A stretch of DNA of 42,068 nucleotides, taken from contig NZ_BCQF01000023.1 in assembly GCF_001544295.1 (NCBI RefSeq), positions 1 through 42,068 of the forward strand, written 5' to 3'. Every line of letters starts with the position of its first letter. Position 1 is the stretch's first letter. A model generated the notes under the pieces. The model did no database searches, was not told the origin of the DNA, and saw nothing but the letters and a program-made list of their open reading frames with translations. This document shows positions 32,109 through 41,854 of this stretch, one piece after another. The position numbers were made by a program, and so were the translations under genes. This DNA comes from Enterococcus pseudoavium NBRC 100491. Lineage in GTDB: Bacteria; Bacillota; Bacilli; Lactobacillales; Enterococcaceae.

Positions 32109-33341
32109 ATGATTAAAAAATATACAAAAAAGAATGGGTCTACTGCTTATCTGGTTAAAGTCTATTTAGGCGTTGATCCGCTTACTGGAAAGAAGAAAAC
32201 AACAACCAAGCGAGGGTTCAAAACCCAAAAAGCAGCCAAACAAGAAGTAGCACGTTTACAGTTACTCGCACAAGAATATGATCTTGTCATCGAGTCTAAC
32301 CGATTGTTTTCGGATATCGCTTTAGAGTGGTTTGAACAATATAAAAATACGGTCAAAGAAAGTACCTATGTTGTTCAAAGAGTCGCATTAAACAAACATA
32401 TTCTTCCACTATTTGGTGAACGGAGAATTTCTAAAATCTCCATTCCGTATTGTCAGAAACAAGTCAATCATTGGTATTCCTATTACAAAAAGTATTCTAA
32501 TCTGATTGGTATGACAAACTCCATTTTTCAATACGCCAAAAGCTTACGACTGATTCGTAGAAATCCAATGGAAGGCGTTATTCGACCAAAGAGACAAAAA
32601 CAAATTGATGAAGAAAAATATACGGCTCCCTTCTATACGAAAGCAGAAGTTCTATACTTCTTGCAAATTGCTAAAAAATATCCTGATCCATTGTACCCAA
32701 TGTTTCATATTTTAACTTTTACAGGCTTACGTAAAGGTGAATTACTAGCTTTACGATGGAAAGACATTGATTTCAAACGAGGAACCCTTTCTGTTAAGCA
32801 AACATTAACGACTGTTGAAGATTGGAAATTAGCTTTCCAAACCCCGAAAACAGAAAAAAGTTTGCGAACTATTTCGATTGATAATCAAACTTTATCAATC
32901 TTTCGACAATGTATTCTTAAACAAAAAGCCTTTTTTTTAAAAACAGGTAGAAAACCTGTGGAAAATGGCGCACAACTTCTTTTCACGACAGAAGAAAATA
33001 AACCGCATTACCTAGATTTCTTAAATCATAATTTAACTAAAATACTGAAAGAAAATAAGTTAAAGCATATGACTGTTCATGGTTTTCGTCATACGCATTG
33101 TAGTTTATTGTTTGAATCAGGAGCTTCTATCAAAGAAGTACAAGTTCGTTTGGGTCATACGGATGTTCGAACTACCATGGATATTTACGCCCATGTGAGT
33201 GAACAGAAAAAAGAAGAAACGGCAGATCGTTTTGCTGATTACATGAATAAGTTGCACGAGGAAGAAGATGGGATGGTCAAAAGGATGGTCAAAACGAAAA
33301 AAGAGCAGACTCCACCTATAATGAAGTCTGCTAAAAGCTGA
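32109..33341 (+). CDS. int: Tyrosine recombinase integrase of the ICE
   Basis: A 410-residue integrase. Residues 1-60 are the arm-binding domain (KKYTKKNGSTAYLVKVYLGV). Core-binding follows (about 65-165). Catalytic residues: Arg in TFTGLRKGELLALRWKDIDF, HGFRHTHCSLLF (HxxR), LGHTDVRTTMDIYAHVSEQ with the nucleophilic Tyr. The ATG at 32109 follows AAAGGAG; the upstream in-frame start at 32073 lacks a ribosome binding site. The gene ends 16 bp before the att core in rpmE2, so the attachment site adjoins int as usual. Its C-terminal MVKRMVK is encoded by the 17-bp repeat. Confidence 0.95.
   Translation: MIKKYTKKNGSTAYLVKVYLGVDPLTGKKKTTTKRGFKTQKAAKQEVARLQLLAQEYDLVIESNRLFSDIALEWFEQYKNTVKESTYVVQRVALNKHILPLFGERRISKISIPYCQKQVNHWYSYYKKYSNLIGMTNSIFQYAKSLRLIRRNPMEGVIRPKRQKQIDEEKYTAPFYTKAEVLYFLQIAKKYPDPLYPMFHILTFTGLRKGELLALRWKDIDFKRGTLSVKQTLTTVEDWKLAFQTPKTEKSLRTISIDNQTLSIFRQCILKQKAFFLKTGRKPVENGAQLLFTTEENKPHYLDFLNHNLTKILKENKLKHMTVHGFRHTHCSLLFESGASIKEVQVRLGHTDVRTTMDIYAHVSEQKKEETADRFADYMNKLHEEEDGMVKRMVKTKKEQTPPIMKSAKS
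33275..33291 (+). repeat. 17-bp repeat copy C, within the int coding sequence
   Basis: GGTCAAAAGGATGGTCA, identical to 1301-1317 and 1518-1534, ends 66 bp before the att core. It encodes part of MVKRMVK near the integrase C-terminus. Confidence 0.6.
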
Positions 33342-33357
33342 TAAATCAGCGTTTTTC

Positions 33358-33390
33358 TTATTCCGCAGCGTTTGCGTCTTTGAGACCATA
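33358..33390. repeat. att site at the integrase (right) end of the ICE, inside rpmE2
   Basis: The last ten codons and stop of rpmE2 ([10 protein letters not shown]), matching 1385-1417 with two differences and 1168-1200 with two. Insertion leaves the L31 reading frame intact. Confidence 0.85.
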
Positions 33391-33621
33391 TTTTTTGTTG
33401 AAACGATCGACACGTCCATCTGCTTGAGTGAATTTTTGACGTCCAGTGTAGAATGGATGAGAGTCTGAAGTTACTTCGACACGGATTACAGGGTAAGTGT
33501 TTCCGTCTTCCCATTCAACTGTTTCTTGTGAAGTTTTAGTAGAACCTGACAAGAATTTGAAACCTGTAGTTGAGTCCATAAACACAACTGGATGATATTC
33601 TGGATGAATTCCTTGTTTCAT
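33358..33621 (-). CDS. rpmE2: 50S ribosomal protein L31 type B
   Basis: An 87-residue ribosomal protein: [33 protein letters not shown] and [13 protein letters not shown] are typical. It lacks the CxxC zinc pairs of type A L31, so it is the zinc-independent form. ATG 33621 follows AAAGGAGCG; the longer open frame upstream is not translated from a good start. Its 3' end is the integration target of the ICE, and the final codons come from the att core. Confidence 0.95.
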   Translation of the reverse strand: MKQGIHPEYHPVVFMDSTTGFKFLSGSTKTSQETVEWEDGNTYPVIRVEVTSDSHPFYTGRQKFTQADGRVDRFNKKYGLKDANAAE

Positions 33622-33641
33622 AGTTTTTTTCGCTCCTTTGC

Positions 33642-33720
33642 CCTGAATCATTTGCTGGTTCAGAGTTATTTTTGCAATTTGCAACATGAACATATTATCA
33701 TGAATGATTCGACAATGCAA
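33642..33720 (-). promoter_or_regulatory. rpmE2 promoter and leader hairpin
   Basis: On the minus strand TTGCAT (33715-33720), 17 bases and TAATAT (33692-33697) form a promoter just beyond rho. The spacer contains ATCATTCATGAT, a small palindrome. CTGAACCAGC pairs imperfectly with the ATTCAG segment at about 33643-33664 to make a leader hairpin before the ribosome binding site, possibly an L31 autoregulatory element. Confidence 0.5.
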
Positions 33721-35016
33721 TTATCTTTTTTGATTTCTGCGTGGTGTTTTACTACCGAAGGAAACATCTTTGAAGGCTTTGAAGACTTCAGCGTTATTCT
33801 TAGATTTTTTGAGGAAATTCACGAATTGTGAGGTATATTCTAAAGAATCACCTGTCATGTTATTGCGGATTTTCCAAATTTCTTCTAAACGAGCAGGTGC
33901 CATCAATAAATCTTCTTTACGGGTCCCTGATTTTTTGATATCAATTGCCGGGAAGATTCGGCGTTCGGCTAATTCACGGGATAATTGTAGTTCCAAGTTC
34001 CCCGTTCCTTTGAACTCTTCATAGATTACGTCATCCATCCGGCTGCCGGTATCGACTAAGGCGGTCGCTAAAATCGTCAGACTGCCTCCTTCTTCGATAT
34101 TTCGAGCGGCACCAAAGAATTTTTTGGGTTTATAAAGCGCGGCTGGATCAATCCCACCACTTAGAGTCCGACCACTTGGCGGCACGACTAAGTTATAGGC
34201 CCGCGCCAAACGAGTGATGCTATCCATCAAAATAACGACATCTCGCTTATCCTCGACAAGACGCATCGCACGTTCTAAAACGAGTTCCGAAACCCGCGTA
34301 TGATTTTGTGGTTGTTGATCAAAAGTTGAATAAACCACCTCGCCATTAACACTACGTTCCAGATCGGTAACTTCTTCTGGACGTTCATCGATTAGCAAGA
34401 CAATCAATTCAACCTCAGGATAATTATCCGTAATGCCGTTAGCAATCTCTTTTAAAATCGTTGTTTTCCCAGCTTTAGGTGGCGCTACGATCAGGCCCCG
34501 CTGACCAAAACCAACTGGCGAAAACATATCGATCATTCGAGTCGATAAACGACCTGATGTTGTTTCTAATATTAATTGTTTTTCTGGATAAAGAGCTGTT
34601 AGCGCTGGAAAATGGGGACGTTCTTTAGCTTCTTCCGGATCTTTACCATTGACGCTTTCGACGTGCATCAGGCCATAATACCGTTCGGATTCTTTGGGTG
34701 GTCGTGCTTTACCGGCTACTTTGTCGCCATTGCGTAACCCAAAACGGCGGATCTGTGACGTTGAAATATAAATATCCTCAGCACTTGGACCGTAATTGAT
34801 AGGCCGTAAAAAGCCATAGCCATCTTGTCCAACAATATCCAAGACTCCTTCCATATAGAAGAAGCCTTGTTTTTCAGCCTGAGCCCGAATAACCGCCAAC
34901 GACAATTCTTTTTTGTTCATTTGGCTGTAATAGGGAATCTTGAAATCTTTTGCATAAGTATAGATTTCTTTCAGCGTCTTGTTTTTAAGTTCCGCCATTG
35001 TTAAATAGTCGCTCAT
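33721..35016 (-). CDS. rho: Transcription termination factor Rho
   Basis: A 431-residue hexameric RNA helicase. RNA-binding cold-shock-like domain at about residues 50-120 ([20 protein letters not shown]), Walker [18 protein letters not shown], Walker [16 protein letters not shown], and the secondary-site region [20 protein letters not shown]. The start overlaps the murA2 stop by one base (TAATG), so it is coupled to murA2. Confidence 0.96.
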   Translation of the reverse strand: MSDYLTMAELKNKTLKEIYTYAKDFKIPYYSQMNKKELSLAVIRAQAEKQGFFYMEGVLDIVGQDGYGFLRPINYGPSAEDIYISTSQIRRFGLRNGDKVAGKARPPKESERYYGLMHVESVNGKDPEEAKERPHFPALTALYPEKQLILETTSGRLSTRMIDMFSPVGFGQRGLIVAPPKAGKTTILKEIANGITDNYPEVELIVLLIDERPEEVTDLERSVNGEVVYSTFDQQPQNHTRVSELVLERAMRLVEDKRDVVILMDSITRLARAYNLVVPPSGRTLSGGIDPAALYKPKKFFGAARNIEEGGSLTILATALVDTGSRMDDVIYEEFKGTGNLELQLSRELAERRIFPAIDIKKSGTRKEDLLMAPARLEEIWKIRNNMTGDSLEYTSQFVNFLKKSKNNAEVFKAFKDVSFGSKTPRRNQKR

Positions 35017-36287
35017 TATTCCGCCTCTTCCTCGTCGATCATTGCGATAGTGGCACCAAGAGCCGTTAATTTATCAATAATGTGGTCATAGCCGCGTAAG
35101 ATATATTCTACATTGAAGATGGTGGTTTTACCTTCAGCCATCAGTCCAGCAATCACTAAACAAGCTCCTGCTCGTAGATCAGAAGCAACCACTTCTGCAC
35201 CGTGTAATTGGTTTGGGCCATTCAAGACGATTAAATTGCCTTCTACTTTGGCATCAGCCCCCATTCGAACCAATTCAGGAATATGATTGATCCGTTTTGA
35301 ATAGATCGTATCAATAATTTCTGCACTTCCCTGAGCTTTTAACAATAACGGTGTCAACGGCTGCTGTAAATCCGTTGCAAAACCCGGATAAGGAGAGGTC
35401 GTCACATCAACTGCTTTTAGATTTCTAGAAGGCAATACTTCGATACTGTCTTCTGAAATGTTCATTTCAACGCCCATCTCTTCCAGTTTTGCGATAAAAC
35501 TTTCAATGTGTTCATAGATTACGTTATGGACAGTGACCCCTTCACCTATCGCAGCAGCTAATGCTAGATAGGTCCCTGCTTCGATCCGGTCAGGAATGAT
35601 GGAGTGAACACATCCATGTAATTCCTCGACGCCTTCGATTCGAATTTCATCAGTACCGGCACCACGAATTTTTGCCCCCATATTGTTTAATAAAGTGGCT
35701 ACATCAATGATTTCAGGCTCTTTAGCAGCATTTTCGATAATCGTTTTACCTTTTGCTTTAACGGCTGCCAACATGACATTGATGGTCGCACCAATCGAGA
35801 CCACATCCATAAAGATCCGGTCACCTTTTAGTCCTGTTTCATCCGTCCGTAAATAAATAACCCCATGTTCATTAGAAACATCGGCACCTAAGCTTTCGAA
35901 GCCTTTGATATGCAAGTCGATTGGACGAGGACCTAAGAAACAGCCTCCTGGTAAACCAACAACTGCTTCGCCAAATTTTCCGAGTAATGCTCCCATAAAA
36001 TAGTAAGAAGCGCGTAATGAATTGATTTTCCCACTAGGCATTGGAATAGAAACAACGTTCGTTGGGTCAATCACCATTCGATTATTCGCAAAAGAAACCT
36101 TCGCTCCCATAATTTCTAAAATTTCAATTAATGAATGGACGTCTTGAATGTCTGGAACACCTTCCAAAGTTACTGGCGAATCCGCCATGATTGCTGCTGG
36201 AATTAATGCGACTGCGCTATTTTTCGCCCCGCTAATTGTTATATCACCTGATAATGGCTTTCCGCCATGAATTTCGATTTTTTTCAT
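35016..36287 (-). CDS. murA2: UDP-N-acetylglucosamine 1-carboxyvinyltransferase (second MurA paralogue)
   Basis: A 423-residue enolpyruvyl transferase for the first committed step of peptidoglycan synthesis. [20 protein letters not shown] holds the catalytic Cys that fosfomycin attacks; [20 protein letters not shown] and [19 protein letters not shown] are family landmarks. Low-GC Gram-positives carry two paralogues, and the one next to rho and fba is the MurZ/MurAB type. ATG 36287 has AGGTG 6 bases upstream; the earlier GTG at 36296 overlaps it. Confidence 0.94.
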   Translation of the reverse strand: MKKIEIHGGKPLSGDITISGAKNSAVALIPAAIMADSPVTLEGVPDIQDVHSLIEILEIMGAKVSFANNRMVIDPTNVVSIPMPSGKINSLRASYYFMGALLGKFGEAVVGLPGGCFLGPRPIDLHIKGFESLGADVSNEHGVIYLRTDETGLKGDRIFMDVVSIGATINVMLAAVKAKGKTIIENAAKEPEIIDVATLLNNMGAKIRGAGTDEIRIEGVEELHGCVHSIIPDRIEAGTYLALAAAIGEGVTVHNVIYEHIESFIAKLEEMGVEMNISEDSIEVLPSRNLKAVDVTTSPYPGFATDLQQPLTPLLLKAQGSAEIIDTIYSKRINHIPELVRMGADAKVEGNLIVLNGPNQLHGAEVVASDLRAGACLVIAGLMAEGKTTIFNVEYILRGYDHIIDKLTALGATIAMIDEEEAE

Positions 36288-36389
36288 TATTTTCACCTAA
36301 TTAATTATTTTGAATCATGTAAACCATTATCCATTTTAGCATATTATGTAGCGTATAAAAAGGAAGCTTTCCTAAAACTCTCGATAAAA

Positions 36390-36422
36390 TAAAAAAAGCC
36401 TCGAAGCGAATGCTCCGAGACT
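36390..36422 (-). terminator. Terminator of fba
   Basis: On the minus strand AGTCTCGGAGC pairs with GCTTCGAGGCT around a short loop, followed by a T7 run. Confidence 0.85.
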
Positions 36423-36434
36423 AGAAAAAGTAGA

Positions 36435-37304
36435 TTAAGCTTTGTTTGCTGAACCGAACCAGTCGATATGTTCTTCAGCATCTTTAACGATTGCAGCAAC
36501 ACCTGGTGCTAACAATTTACGAGGGTCAAAGCCTTTTCCTTCTTTATCTTTGCCAGCTTCGATATATTCACGAGTTGCTTTAGCAAATGATAATTGGAAT
36601 TCAGTGTTAACGTTGACTTTAGAAACACCCATAGAGATAGCTTTTTGGATTTGTTCTTGAGGAATACCTGATCCACCGTGTAATACTAAAGGAACATCAG
36701 AACCTACAGCATCAGCGATAGCTTGCAAGTGGTCAAATGCTAAACCTTTCCAGTTTTCAGGATATACGCCGTGAATGTTACCGATACCACATGCTAGGTA
36801 GTCGATACCTGTAGCAACCATTTGTACACATTCGTCGATGTCAGCTAATTCACCAGCACCGATGATTCCGTCTTCTTCACCACCGATTGAACCAACTTCA
36901 CATTCTACAGAGATACCTTTAGCGTGAGCTTTTTCAACAACGTCTTTAGCTAATTTCAAGTTTTCTTCAAATGGTAGATGAGAACCATCGAACATGATTG
37001 AAGTATAGCCAACTTCGATACATTCTAAAGCAGCTTCGTAGTCACCATGGTCTAAGTGGATTGCAACTGGTACAGTGATACCCATTGAATCAACTAAATC
37101 AGTGATGATATCTTTAGCAACTTTGTATCCGCCCATGTATTTCGCAGCGCCCATTGAAGTTTGGATAAGAACTGGTGCTTTTTTAGCTTCTGCAGCTTTT
37201 AGAATTGCTTGTGTCCATTCTAAATTGTTTGTGTTGAATCCACCAACTGCATATCCGCCTTTACGTGCAGCTTTTAAGAATTCTGCTCCTGATACTACTG
37301 GCAT
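36435..37304 (-). CDS. fba: Class II fructose-1,6-bisphosphate aldolase
   Basis: A 289-residue zinc-dependent aldolase of glycolysis. Zinc and catalytic residues: PVAIHLDHGDYEAALECIEV (Asp and His), SVECEVGSIGGEEDG, GIGNIHGVYPENWKGLAFDH and PLVLHGGSGIPQEQIQKAIS. AGGAGG precedes ATG 37304. Monocistronic, with its own terminator. Confidence 0.96.
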   Translation of the reverse strand: MPVVSGAEFLKAARKGGYAVGGFNTNNLEWTQAILKAAEAKKAPVLIQTSMGAAKYMGGYKVAKDIITDLVDSMGITVPVAIHLDHGDYEAALECIEVGYTSIMFDGSHLPFEENLKLAKDVVEKAHAKGISVECEVGSIGGEEDGIIGAGELADIDECVQMVATGIDYLACGIGNIHGVYPENWKGLAFDHLQAIADAVGSDVPLVLHGGSGIPQEQIQKAISMGVSKVNVNTEFQLSFAKATREYIEAGKDKEGKGFDPRKLLAPGVAAIVKDAEEHIDWFGSANKA

Positions 37305-37335
37305 AAAAAAATTCCTCCTAGTGTTTTACTATTTG

Positions 37336-37352
37336 GTTAAGCCAAGCTTAAC
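37336..37352 (-). promoter_or_regulatory. Palindrome in the fba leader
   Basis: GTTAAGCCAAGCTTAAC, with 7-base arms around a short centre, lies between a -10-like TAGAAT (minus strand, about 37366-37371) and the ribosome binding site. Possible operator or leader hairpin. Confidence 0.35.
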
Positions 37353-37433
37353 TAACGAATTAATTCTATCAAAGTTTTGGCATCTTTGCTACTCCAAACC
37401 TTCCAATAAAACCTTTACATTCCAACTTTTTTT

Positions 37434-37467
37434 GTAAAAAATACTGAAAGGCCTGACAGCCTTTCAG
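37434..37467 (-). terminator. Terminator of pyrG
   Basis: CTGAAAGGC-TGTCAG-GCCTTTCAG on the minus strand followed by a T-rich stretch. Confidence 0.85.
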
Positions 37468-37476
37468 TCAATGTTG

Positions 37477-39087
37477 CTATTTTGCTTCTTTATTCTCTAA
37501 TGAAGCCCCTACAAATGCTTTGATCAATGGTTGCGGACGATTTGGCCGAGAAATCAATTCTGGGTGGAATTGACAACCTACGAAGAATTTGTTTTCAGGA
37601 ATCTCAACGATTTCAACTAAACGGTTGTCAGGAGACACACCTGAAAAGACTAAGCCTTTTTCTTCAAACATTTGACGGTACTTATTGTTGAATTCAAAAC
37701 GATGACGATGGCGTTCTTGGATAACTTCGGCGTTTCCGTATGCTGCTGCTGTTTTGCTATCTTTTTTCAATTTACAAGGGTACAATCCTAGACGCAGTGT
37801 TCCACCTAAGTTTTCCACATTCTCTTGATCAGCCATCAAATCAATAATATTGTTTTTCGTATCTGGCACAGTTTCCGCTGAGTTGGCATCTTCTAAGCCG
37901 GCAACATTGCGGGCAAATTCAACACATGCCATTTGCATACCTAAACAGATTCCTAAGAACGGCACATCATTTTCACGTGCATAACGGATGGCTTCGATTT
38001 TTCCTTCGATTCCGCGATCACCAAAGCCCCCAGGAACTAATATTCCGTCAGCATCGCCTAATATTTCAGCAACATTTTCACGCGTTACATCTTGTGATTG
38101 GATCCATTCGATCTCAATATCTGAATCAAAGGCAAAACCGGAATGTTTCAATGCTTCAACTACTGAGATATAAGCATCTGGCAATTCCACATATTTCCCA
38201 ACTAAAGCGATTTTGACTTTCTTTTTAAGATTCAAGACTTTTTCTTCAAGTGTCTTCCATTCTGTCATATCCGCAACCGGTACATCCAATTTCAAATGAT
38301 CACAAACAATTTGGTCCATGCCTTGTTCTTGCAACATTAATGGAATAGAATACAACGTTTCAACATCCCGAGACTCAATAACTGCTTCTGGTTCCACATC
38401 ACAGAATTGTGCTAATTTATTCTTGGTCCCTTGTGAAACAGGCAGTTCTGTCCGAACTACTAAAATATTTGGTTGGATCCCTAGACCACGTAATTCTTTT
38501 ACGCTGTGTTGCGTTGGTTTAGTTTTCATTTCACCAGCAGCTCTTAAGTAAGGAATCAATGTTGTATGGATGTACATCACATTATCTCCACCGACTTCTG
38601 CCTTCATTTGACGCAATGCTTCTAGGAATGGTAATGATTCAATATCCCCTACAGTTCCGCCAACCTCGGTAATGATCACGTCTGAATCCGTCATCTTGGC
38701 TGCACGCATGATTTTTGATTTGATTTCATTCGTAATATGCGGGATTACTTGAACAGTTGCTCCTAAGTATTCCCCTTTCCGTTCTTTACGAATCACTTCT
38801 GAATAGATTTTTCCTGTCGTTACGTTGGAGTATTGATTCAAGTTAATATCGATAAAACGTTCATAGTGACCTAAGTCCAAGTCCGTTTCAGCACCATCGT
38901 CGGTTACAAACACTTCTCCGTGTTGGTAAGGACTCATCGTACCTGGATCGACATTGATGTATGGATCAAATTTTTGAATCGTTACTTTTAATCCTCGGTT
39001 TTTAAGTAAGCGGCCTAATGATGCTGCCACGATCCCCTTACCGATTGATGAAACTACGCCGCCAGTTACAAAAATATACTTTGTCAT
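37477..39087 (-). CDS. pyrG: CTP synthase
   Basis: A 536-residue enzyme making CTP from UTP and glutamine. The N-terminal amidoligase domain has [40 protein letters not shown] and [20 protein letters not shown]. The C-terminal class I glutamine amidotransferase has [30 protein letters not shown] with the catalytic Cys, and [14 protein letters not shown] with His-Glu. Length is normal. Its leader carries a CTP-sensing attenuator. Confidence 0.97.
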   Translation of the reverse strand: MTKYIFVTGGVVSSIGKGIVAASLGRLLKNRGLKVTIQKFDPYINVDPGTMSPYQHGEVFVTDDGAETDLDLGHYERFIDINLNQYSNVTTGKIYSEVIRKERKGEYLGATVQVIPHITNEIKSKIMRAAKMTDSDVIITEVGGTVGDIESLPFLEALRQMKAEVGGDNVMYIHTTLIPYLRAAGEMKTKPTQHSVKELRGLGIQPNILVVRTELPVSQGTKNKLAQFCDVEPEAVIESRDVETLYSIPLMLQEQGMDQIVCDHLKLDVPVADMTEWKTLEEKVLNLKKKVKIALVGKYVELPDAYISVVEALKHSGFAFDSDIEIEWIQSQDVTRENVAEILGDADGILVPGGFGDRGIEGKIEAIRYARENDVPFLGICLGMQMACVEFARNVAGLEDANSAETVPDTKNNIIDLMADQENVENLGGTLRLGLYPCKLKKDSKTAAAYGNAEVIQERHRHRFEFNNKYRQMFEEKGLVFSGVSPDNRLVEIVEIPENKFFVGCQFHPELISRPNRPQPLIKAFVGASLENKEAK

Positions 39088-39130
39088 AAATGAAAAAACT
39101 CCTTCATACTAATTTGCAGGAAACGTCTAG

Positions 39131-39248
39131 GAAAAACAAAGAAAGCTCCCTATCCAATTTGAATAGGGAGCTATGAATTCACTAAACACTTGACCCTTCT
39201 AAAAGGGTGCCCAAGCAGTATAATACCGACACTTTCAGAAAATGTCAA
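39131..39248 (-). promoter_or_regulatory. pyrG promoter and CTP-responsive attenuator
   Basis: On the minus strand TTGACA (39243-39248), 17 bases and TATTAT (39220-39225) lie 7 bases ahead of GGGC (39212-39209), the start used for reiterative G addition in Bacillus pyrG. The terminator at 39144-39172 has AGCTCCCTAT in its upstream arm, which added Gs could pair with to prevent termination when CTP is low. Confidence 0.8.
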
Positions 39249-39274
39249 CTGTAATTAATTAATTCCTTATTTCT

Positions 39275-39724
39275 TTAATCAAATAATTTACTAAAAAAGC
39301 TTTTTTTAGGCTTGGTTTCAGCTTTTGAATCAACATTTTTAGTTTGGTATTTTTCTTCAATGTCGATGATCTCTTGATTCACCGCGTGATCTGTCACTAG
39401 CAAGACGCCGATACTATCTTCCGATTCAGCCGTTGCATCATTTACGATCGTAAAATCAACCGCATTTTTTGAAGCTAGACCAATAAAAGTACGCTGTAAT
39501 TCTTCAGAAATAGCACCGTTAATTAATAGCCGACCTTCTGGATGTTTTTTGATTTCCGTCACTAGATGCTGCTGATGTTGTTTATTTTCCATTTCTTTGA
39601 CAGTCATACTGACAAAACAACGTTCTCGAAAAGTTCCTAGATATTTGCGCTGCTCATCAGGATTAACCAGCGGTGCCCCATAACGCCCCTTATCCATATG
39701 TTGTTGCAACTCATCTTTTGCCAA
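39275..39724 (-). CDS. YueI-family protein (DUF1694)
   Basis: A 149-residue protein matching the YueI/DUF1694 family: GRYGAPLVNPDEQRKYLGTF, RERCFVSMTVKEMENKQHQQ and HPEGRLLINGAISEELQR. Function of the family is not established. TTG 39724 gives MAKDELQQH with AAGGAAG about 8 bases upstream; GTG 39733 sits in that ribosome binding site. The Lys-rich C-terminus (KPKKSFFSKLFD) may bind membrane or nucleic acid. Confidence 0.8.
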   Translation of the reverse strand: MAKDELQQHMDKGRYGAPLVNPDEQRKYLGTFRERCFVSMTVKEMENKQHQQHLVTEIKKHPEGRLLINGAISEELQRTFIGLASKNAVDFTIVNDATAESEDSIGVLLVTDHAVNQEIIDIEEKYQTKNVDSKAETKPKKSFFSKLFD

Positions 39725-39838
39725 ATTATTCACTTCCTTATTCTTCTTTTGAAGCTATTATATCAAAAGCTTTCAAAAAACTGAAAAAATCCTTTTCCTC
39801 GTTGCTTAGGGTGCTCAAAAAAACATTGATAAAAAATA

Positions 39839-39867
39839 TTGACAATGAATTTAATCAAGTGTATTGT
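39839..39867 (+). promoter_or_regulatory. Promoter of the metY T-box transcript
   Basis: TTGACA, a 17-base spacer and TATTGT, upstream of the T-box leader. Confidence 0.7.
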
Positions 39868-39894
39868 ATGGCAAAAGAATTAAAATAAAGTGAT

Positions 39895-40158
39895 GAAGAG
39901 AAAAGTAAATCAAATGAAATTTTAAGAGAGTCTGTATTTGGTGCGAACAGATAAGGACATTTGATTGAAGATGGTCTCTGAACTTTTTGGGGGTGAGTCC
40001 TTGTGATTAGCCGCCAACGGGTCTGCACCGTTACTATGCAACAGTATCTAGCTATGCTACGTGCTGATAAGGTGCTTTTTAAGCATGAAAAAAGGTGGTA
40101 CCGCGTTTTCGTTTTTAAACGTCCTTTCTTTCCCTAGGGAGAGAAAGGACGTTTTTTT
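39895..40158 (+). promoter_or_regulatory. T-box riboswitch controlling metY
   Basis: Contains the T-box sequence AAGGTGGTACCGCG (about 40092-40105), a GGTGCGAA AG-bulge-like motif (about 39938), and a terminator at 40117-40158 (ACGTCCTTTCT against AGAAAGGACGT, then T7). The 3' side of stem I has GAAGATGGTCTCTG, so ATG (about 39971) is the likely specifier and tRNA-Met the ligand, matching the methionine-pathway gene downstream. Confidence 0.88.
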
Positions 40159-40185
40159 TATTTTATTTTTGAGGAGGACTTAGTT

Positions 40186-41466
40186 ATGAGTGAACAACAT
40201 TTTGAAACAATTCAACTACACGGTGGACAAACAGTCGATGAGACAGGCAGTCGAGCCATTCCAATCCATCAAACAACTTCTTATGTTTTTAAAAATGCTG
40301 ATGAAGCTGCTGATCGGTTTGGTCTAAGTAATTCAGGAAATATCTATACCCGCATTACCAACCCTACTACCGCTGTTTTAGAGGAACGTCTGACCTTATT
40401 GGAAGGCGGTGTCGGAGCAGTTGCTACGGCTTCAGGTTCTGCTGCGATTACTTATGCCATTCAGAATCTCGCCACCGTCGGAGATCATATTGTTTCCGCT
40501 GCGACACTTTATGGTGGCACCTACAATTTATTTGCTCATACCTTGCCGGATTTTGGTATCACAACGACGTTTGTCGATCCCGATGAACCCCAAAATTTTG
40601 CTGAAGCCATCCAATCAAATACTAAAGCGATTTACCTTGAATCTTTAGGAAATCCTGATATCAATATCGTAGATTTAGCGGCAATCAGTGAAATAGCCCA
40701 TAACGCAAATATCCCCGTAATCGTTGATAATACTTTTGCCACTGCTTATCTATTTCGACCATTTGATTATGGGGCAGACATCGTAGTTTATTCTACAACT
40801 AAATATATTGCCGGTCATGGCGTGGCTTTAGGTGGTGCAGTCATTGATAAGGGTTGCTTCAATTGGAACAACGGAAAATTTCCACGTTTGGTAGAAGCAG
40901 ACGACAGTTATCAAGGAATCTCATGGACTGAAGTAGCTGGAGAAGCAGCTTATATCACTCGATTACGTACGATTTTGCTCCGTGACACAGGAGCTACACC
41001 AGCACCGATAAATTCTTGGCTGACACTATTGGGAATCGAGACTCTCTCGATTCGTTTGGAGCGACATGTCGAAAATGCTCAGAAGGTCGCTGAATACTTA
41101 GCTGCACATCCTAAAGTTGCTTGGGTAAATTATCCTACTTTGGCTGGGAATAAATATTATGACCTCGCCCAAAAATATTTCCCAAAAGGTATCAGCTCTG
41201 TCTTTACTTTCGGACTTAAAGGAGACGGCTTAATAAATGGTAAAAACTTGATCGATCAAGTTGCACTATTTTCTTTGCTTGCTAACGTTGGCGATGCAAA
41301 ATCTTTGATTATTCATCCCGCTTCTACTACTCATTCCCAACTAACAGAAGAACAACTTGCTACAGCAAATGTCCGACCAGAAACGATTCGTCTATCTATT
41401 GGACTTGAATATGTCGATGATTTGATTGCCGACCTAGAACAAGCTTTAGAAAAGATCCCTCTATAA
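40186..41466 (+). CDS. metY: O-acetylhomoserine sulfhydrylase
   Basis: A 426-residue PLP enzyme of the Cys/Met metabolism family that makes homocysteine from O-acetylhomoserine and sulfide. IYTRITNPTTAVLEERLTLL, GSAAITYAIQNL, NPDINIVDLAAISEIAH, VDNTFATAYLFRPF and the PLP lysine in YSTTKYIAGHGVALGG are seen. Length over 420 residues with the GVALGG region separates this group from shorter cystathionine synthases. AGGAGG precedes the ATG. Control by the Met-type T-box supports the function. Confidence 0.92.
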   Translation: MSEQHFETIQLHGGQTVDETGSRAIPIHQTTSYVFKNADEAADRFGLSNSGNIYTRITNPTTAVLEERLTLLEGGVGAVATASGSAAITYAIQNLATVGDHIVSAATLYGGTYNLFAHTLPDFGITTTFVDPDEPQNFAEAIQSNTKAIYLESLGNPDINIVDLAAISEIAHNANIPVIVDNTFATAYLFRPFDYGADIVVYSTTKYIAGHGVALGGAVIDKGCFNWNNGKFPRLVEADDSYQGISWTEVAGEAAYITRLRTILLRDTGATPAPINSWLTLLGIETLSIRLERHVENAQKVAEYLAAHPKVAWVNYPTLAGNKYYDLAQKYFPKGISSVFTFGLKGDGLINGKNLIDQVALFSLLANVGDAKSLIIHPASTTHSQLTEEQLATANVRPETIRLSIGLEYVDDLIADLEQALEKIPL

Positions 41467-41524
41467 AGTTAAACAGTTTAATTTTGATGCTAGCAAAAGA
41501 ACTCCAACAAAAAAATAGTGACAG

Positions 41525-41558
41525 AAAAAAGCCTGTGAGAAAATTCTCACAGGCTTTA
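41525..41558. terminator. Terminator between metY and the enolase fragment
   Basis: GCCTGTGAGAA pairs with TTCTCACAGGC; A-run before and T-run after make it usable from both sides. Confidence 0.85.
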
Positions 41559-41577
41559 AACAGCTTCAACTCACTAA

Positions 41578-41721
41578 TTATTTGGCGATGAATGGGTTGT
41601 TTTTTAAGTTGTAGAAAGATTTGATACCTTTGTATTCTGCAACATCACCCAATTGGTCTTCGATACGTAATAATTGATTGTATTTAGCAATCCGGTCAGC
41701 TTTACCTGTGATTTTTTTCTT
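41578..41721 (-). pseudogene. eno: C-terminal fragment of enolase
   Basis: The minus strand reads [20 protein letters not shown], then [22 protein letters not shown] and a stop, the C-terminal end of bacterial enolase. Only about 47 codons remain; a stop codon lies in frame at 41722-41724 and the sequence before the fragment does not resemble enolase. It keeps a terminator at its 3' side. This is a truncated duplicate; a full eno must exist elsewhere. Confidence 0.75.
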
Positions 41722-41854
41722 CTATTATATAAAGAATATTATCACCTCAGCACTGGTGTAACAACCCCTTCAAAATAGAAAGTGGGTAGTATTGCTAACT
41801 AGGTGTAAATTTCTTTTTAGAAATACTTGTCTATTTAACTAAAATGAGTTTACA

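Noticed and set aside
33622-33720. N-terminal extension of L31 to 120 residues
   Set aside because: L31 type B proteins are about 80-90 residues and the extension crosses the rpmE2 promoter.
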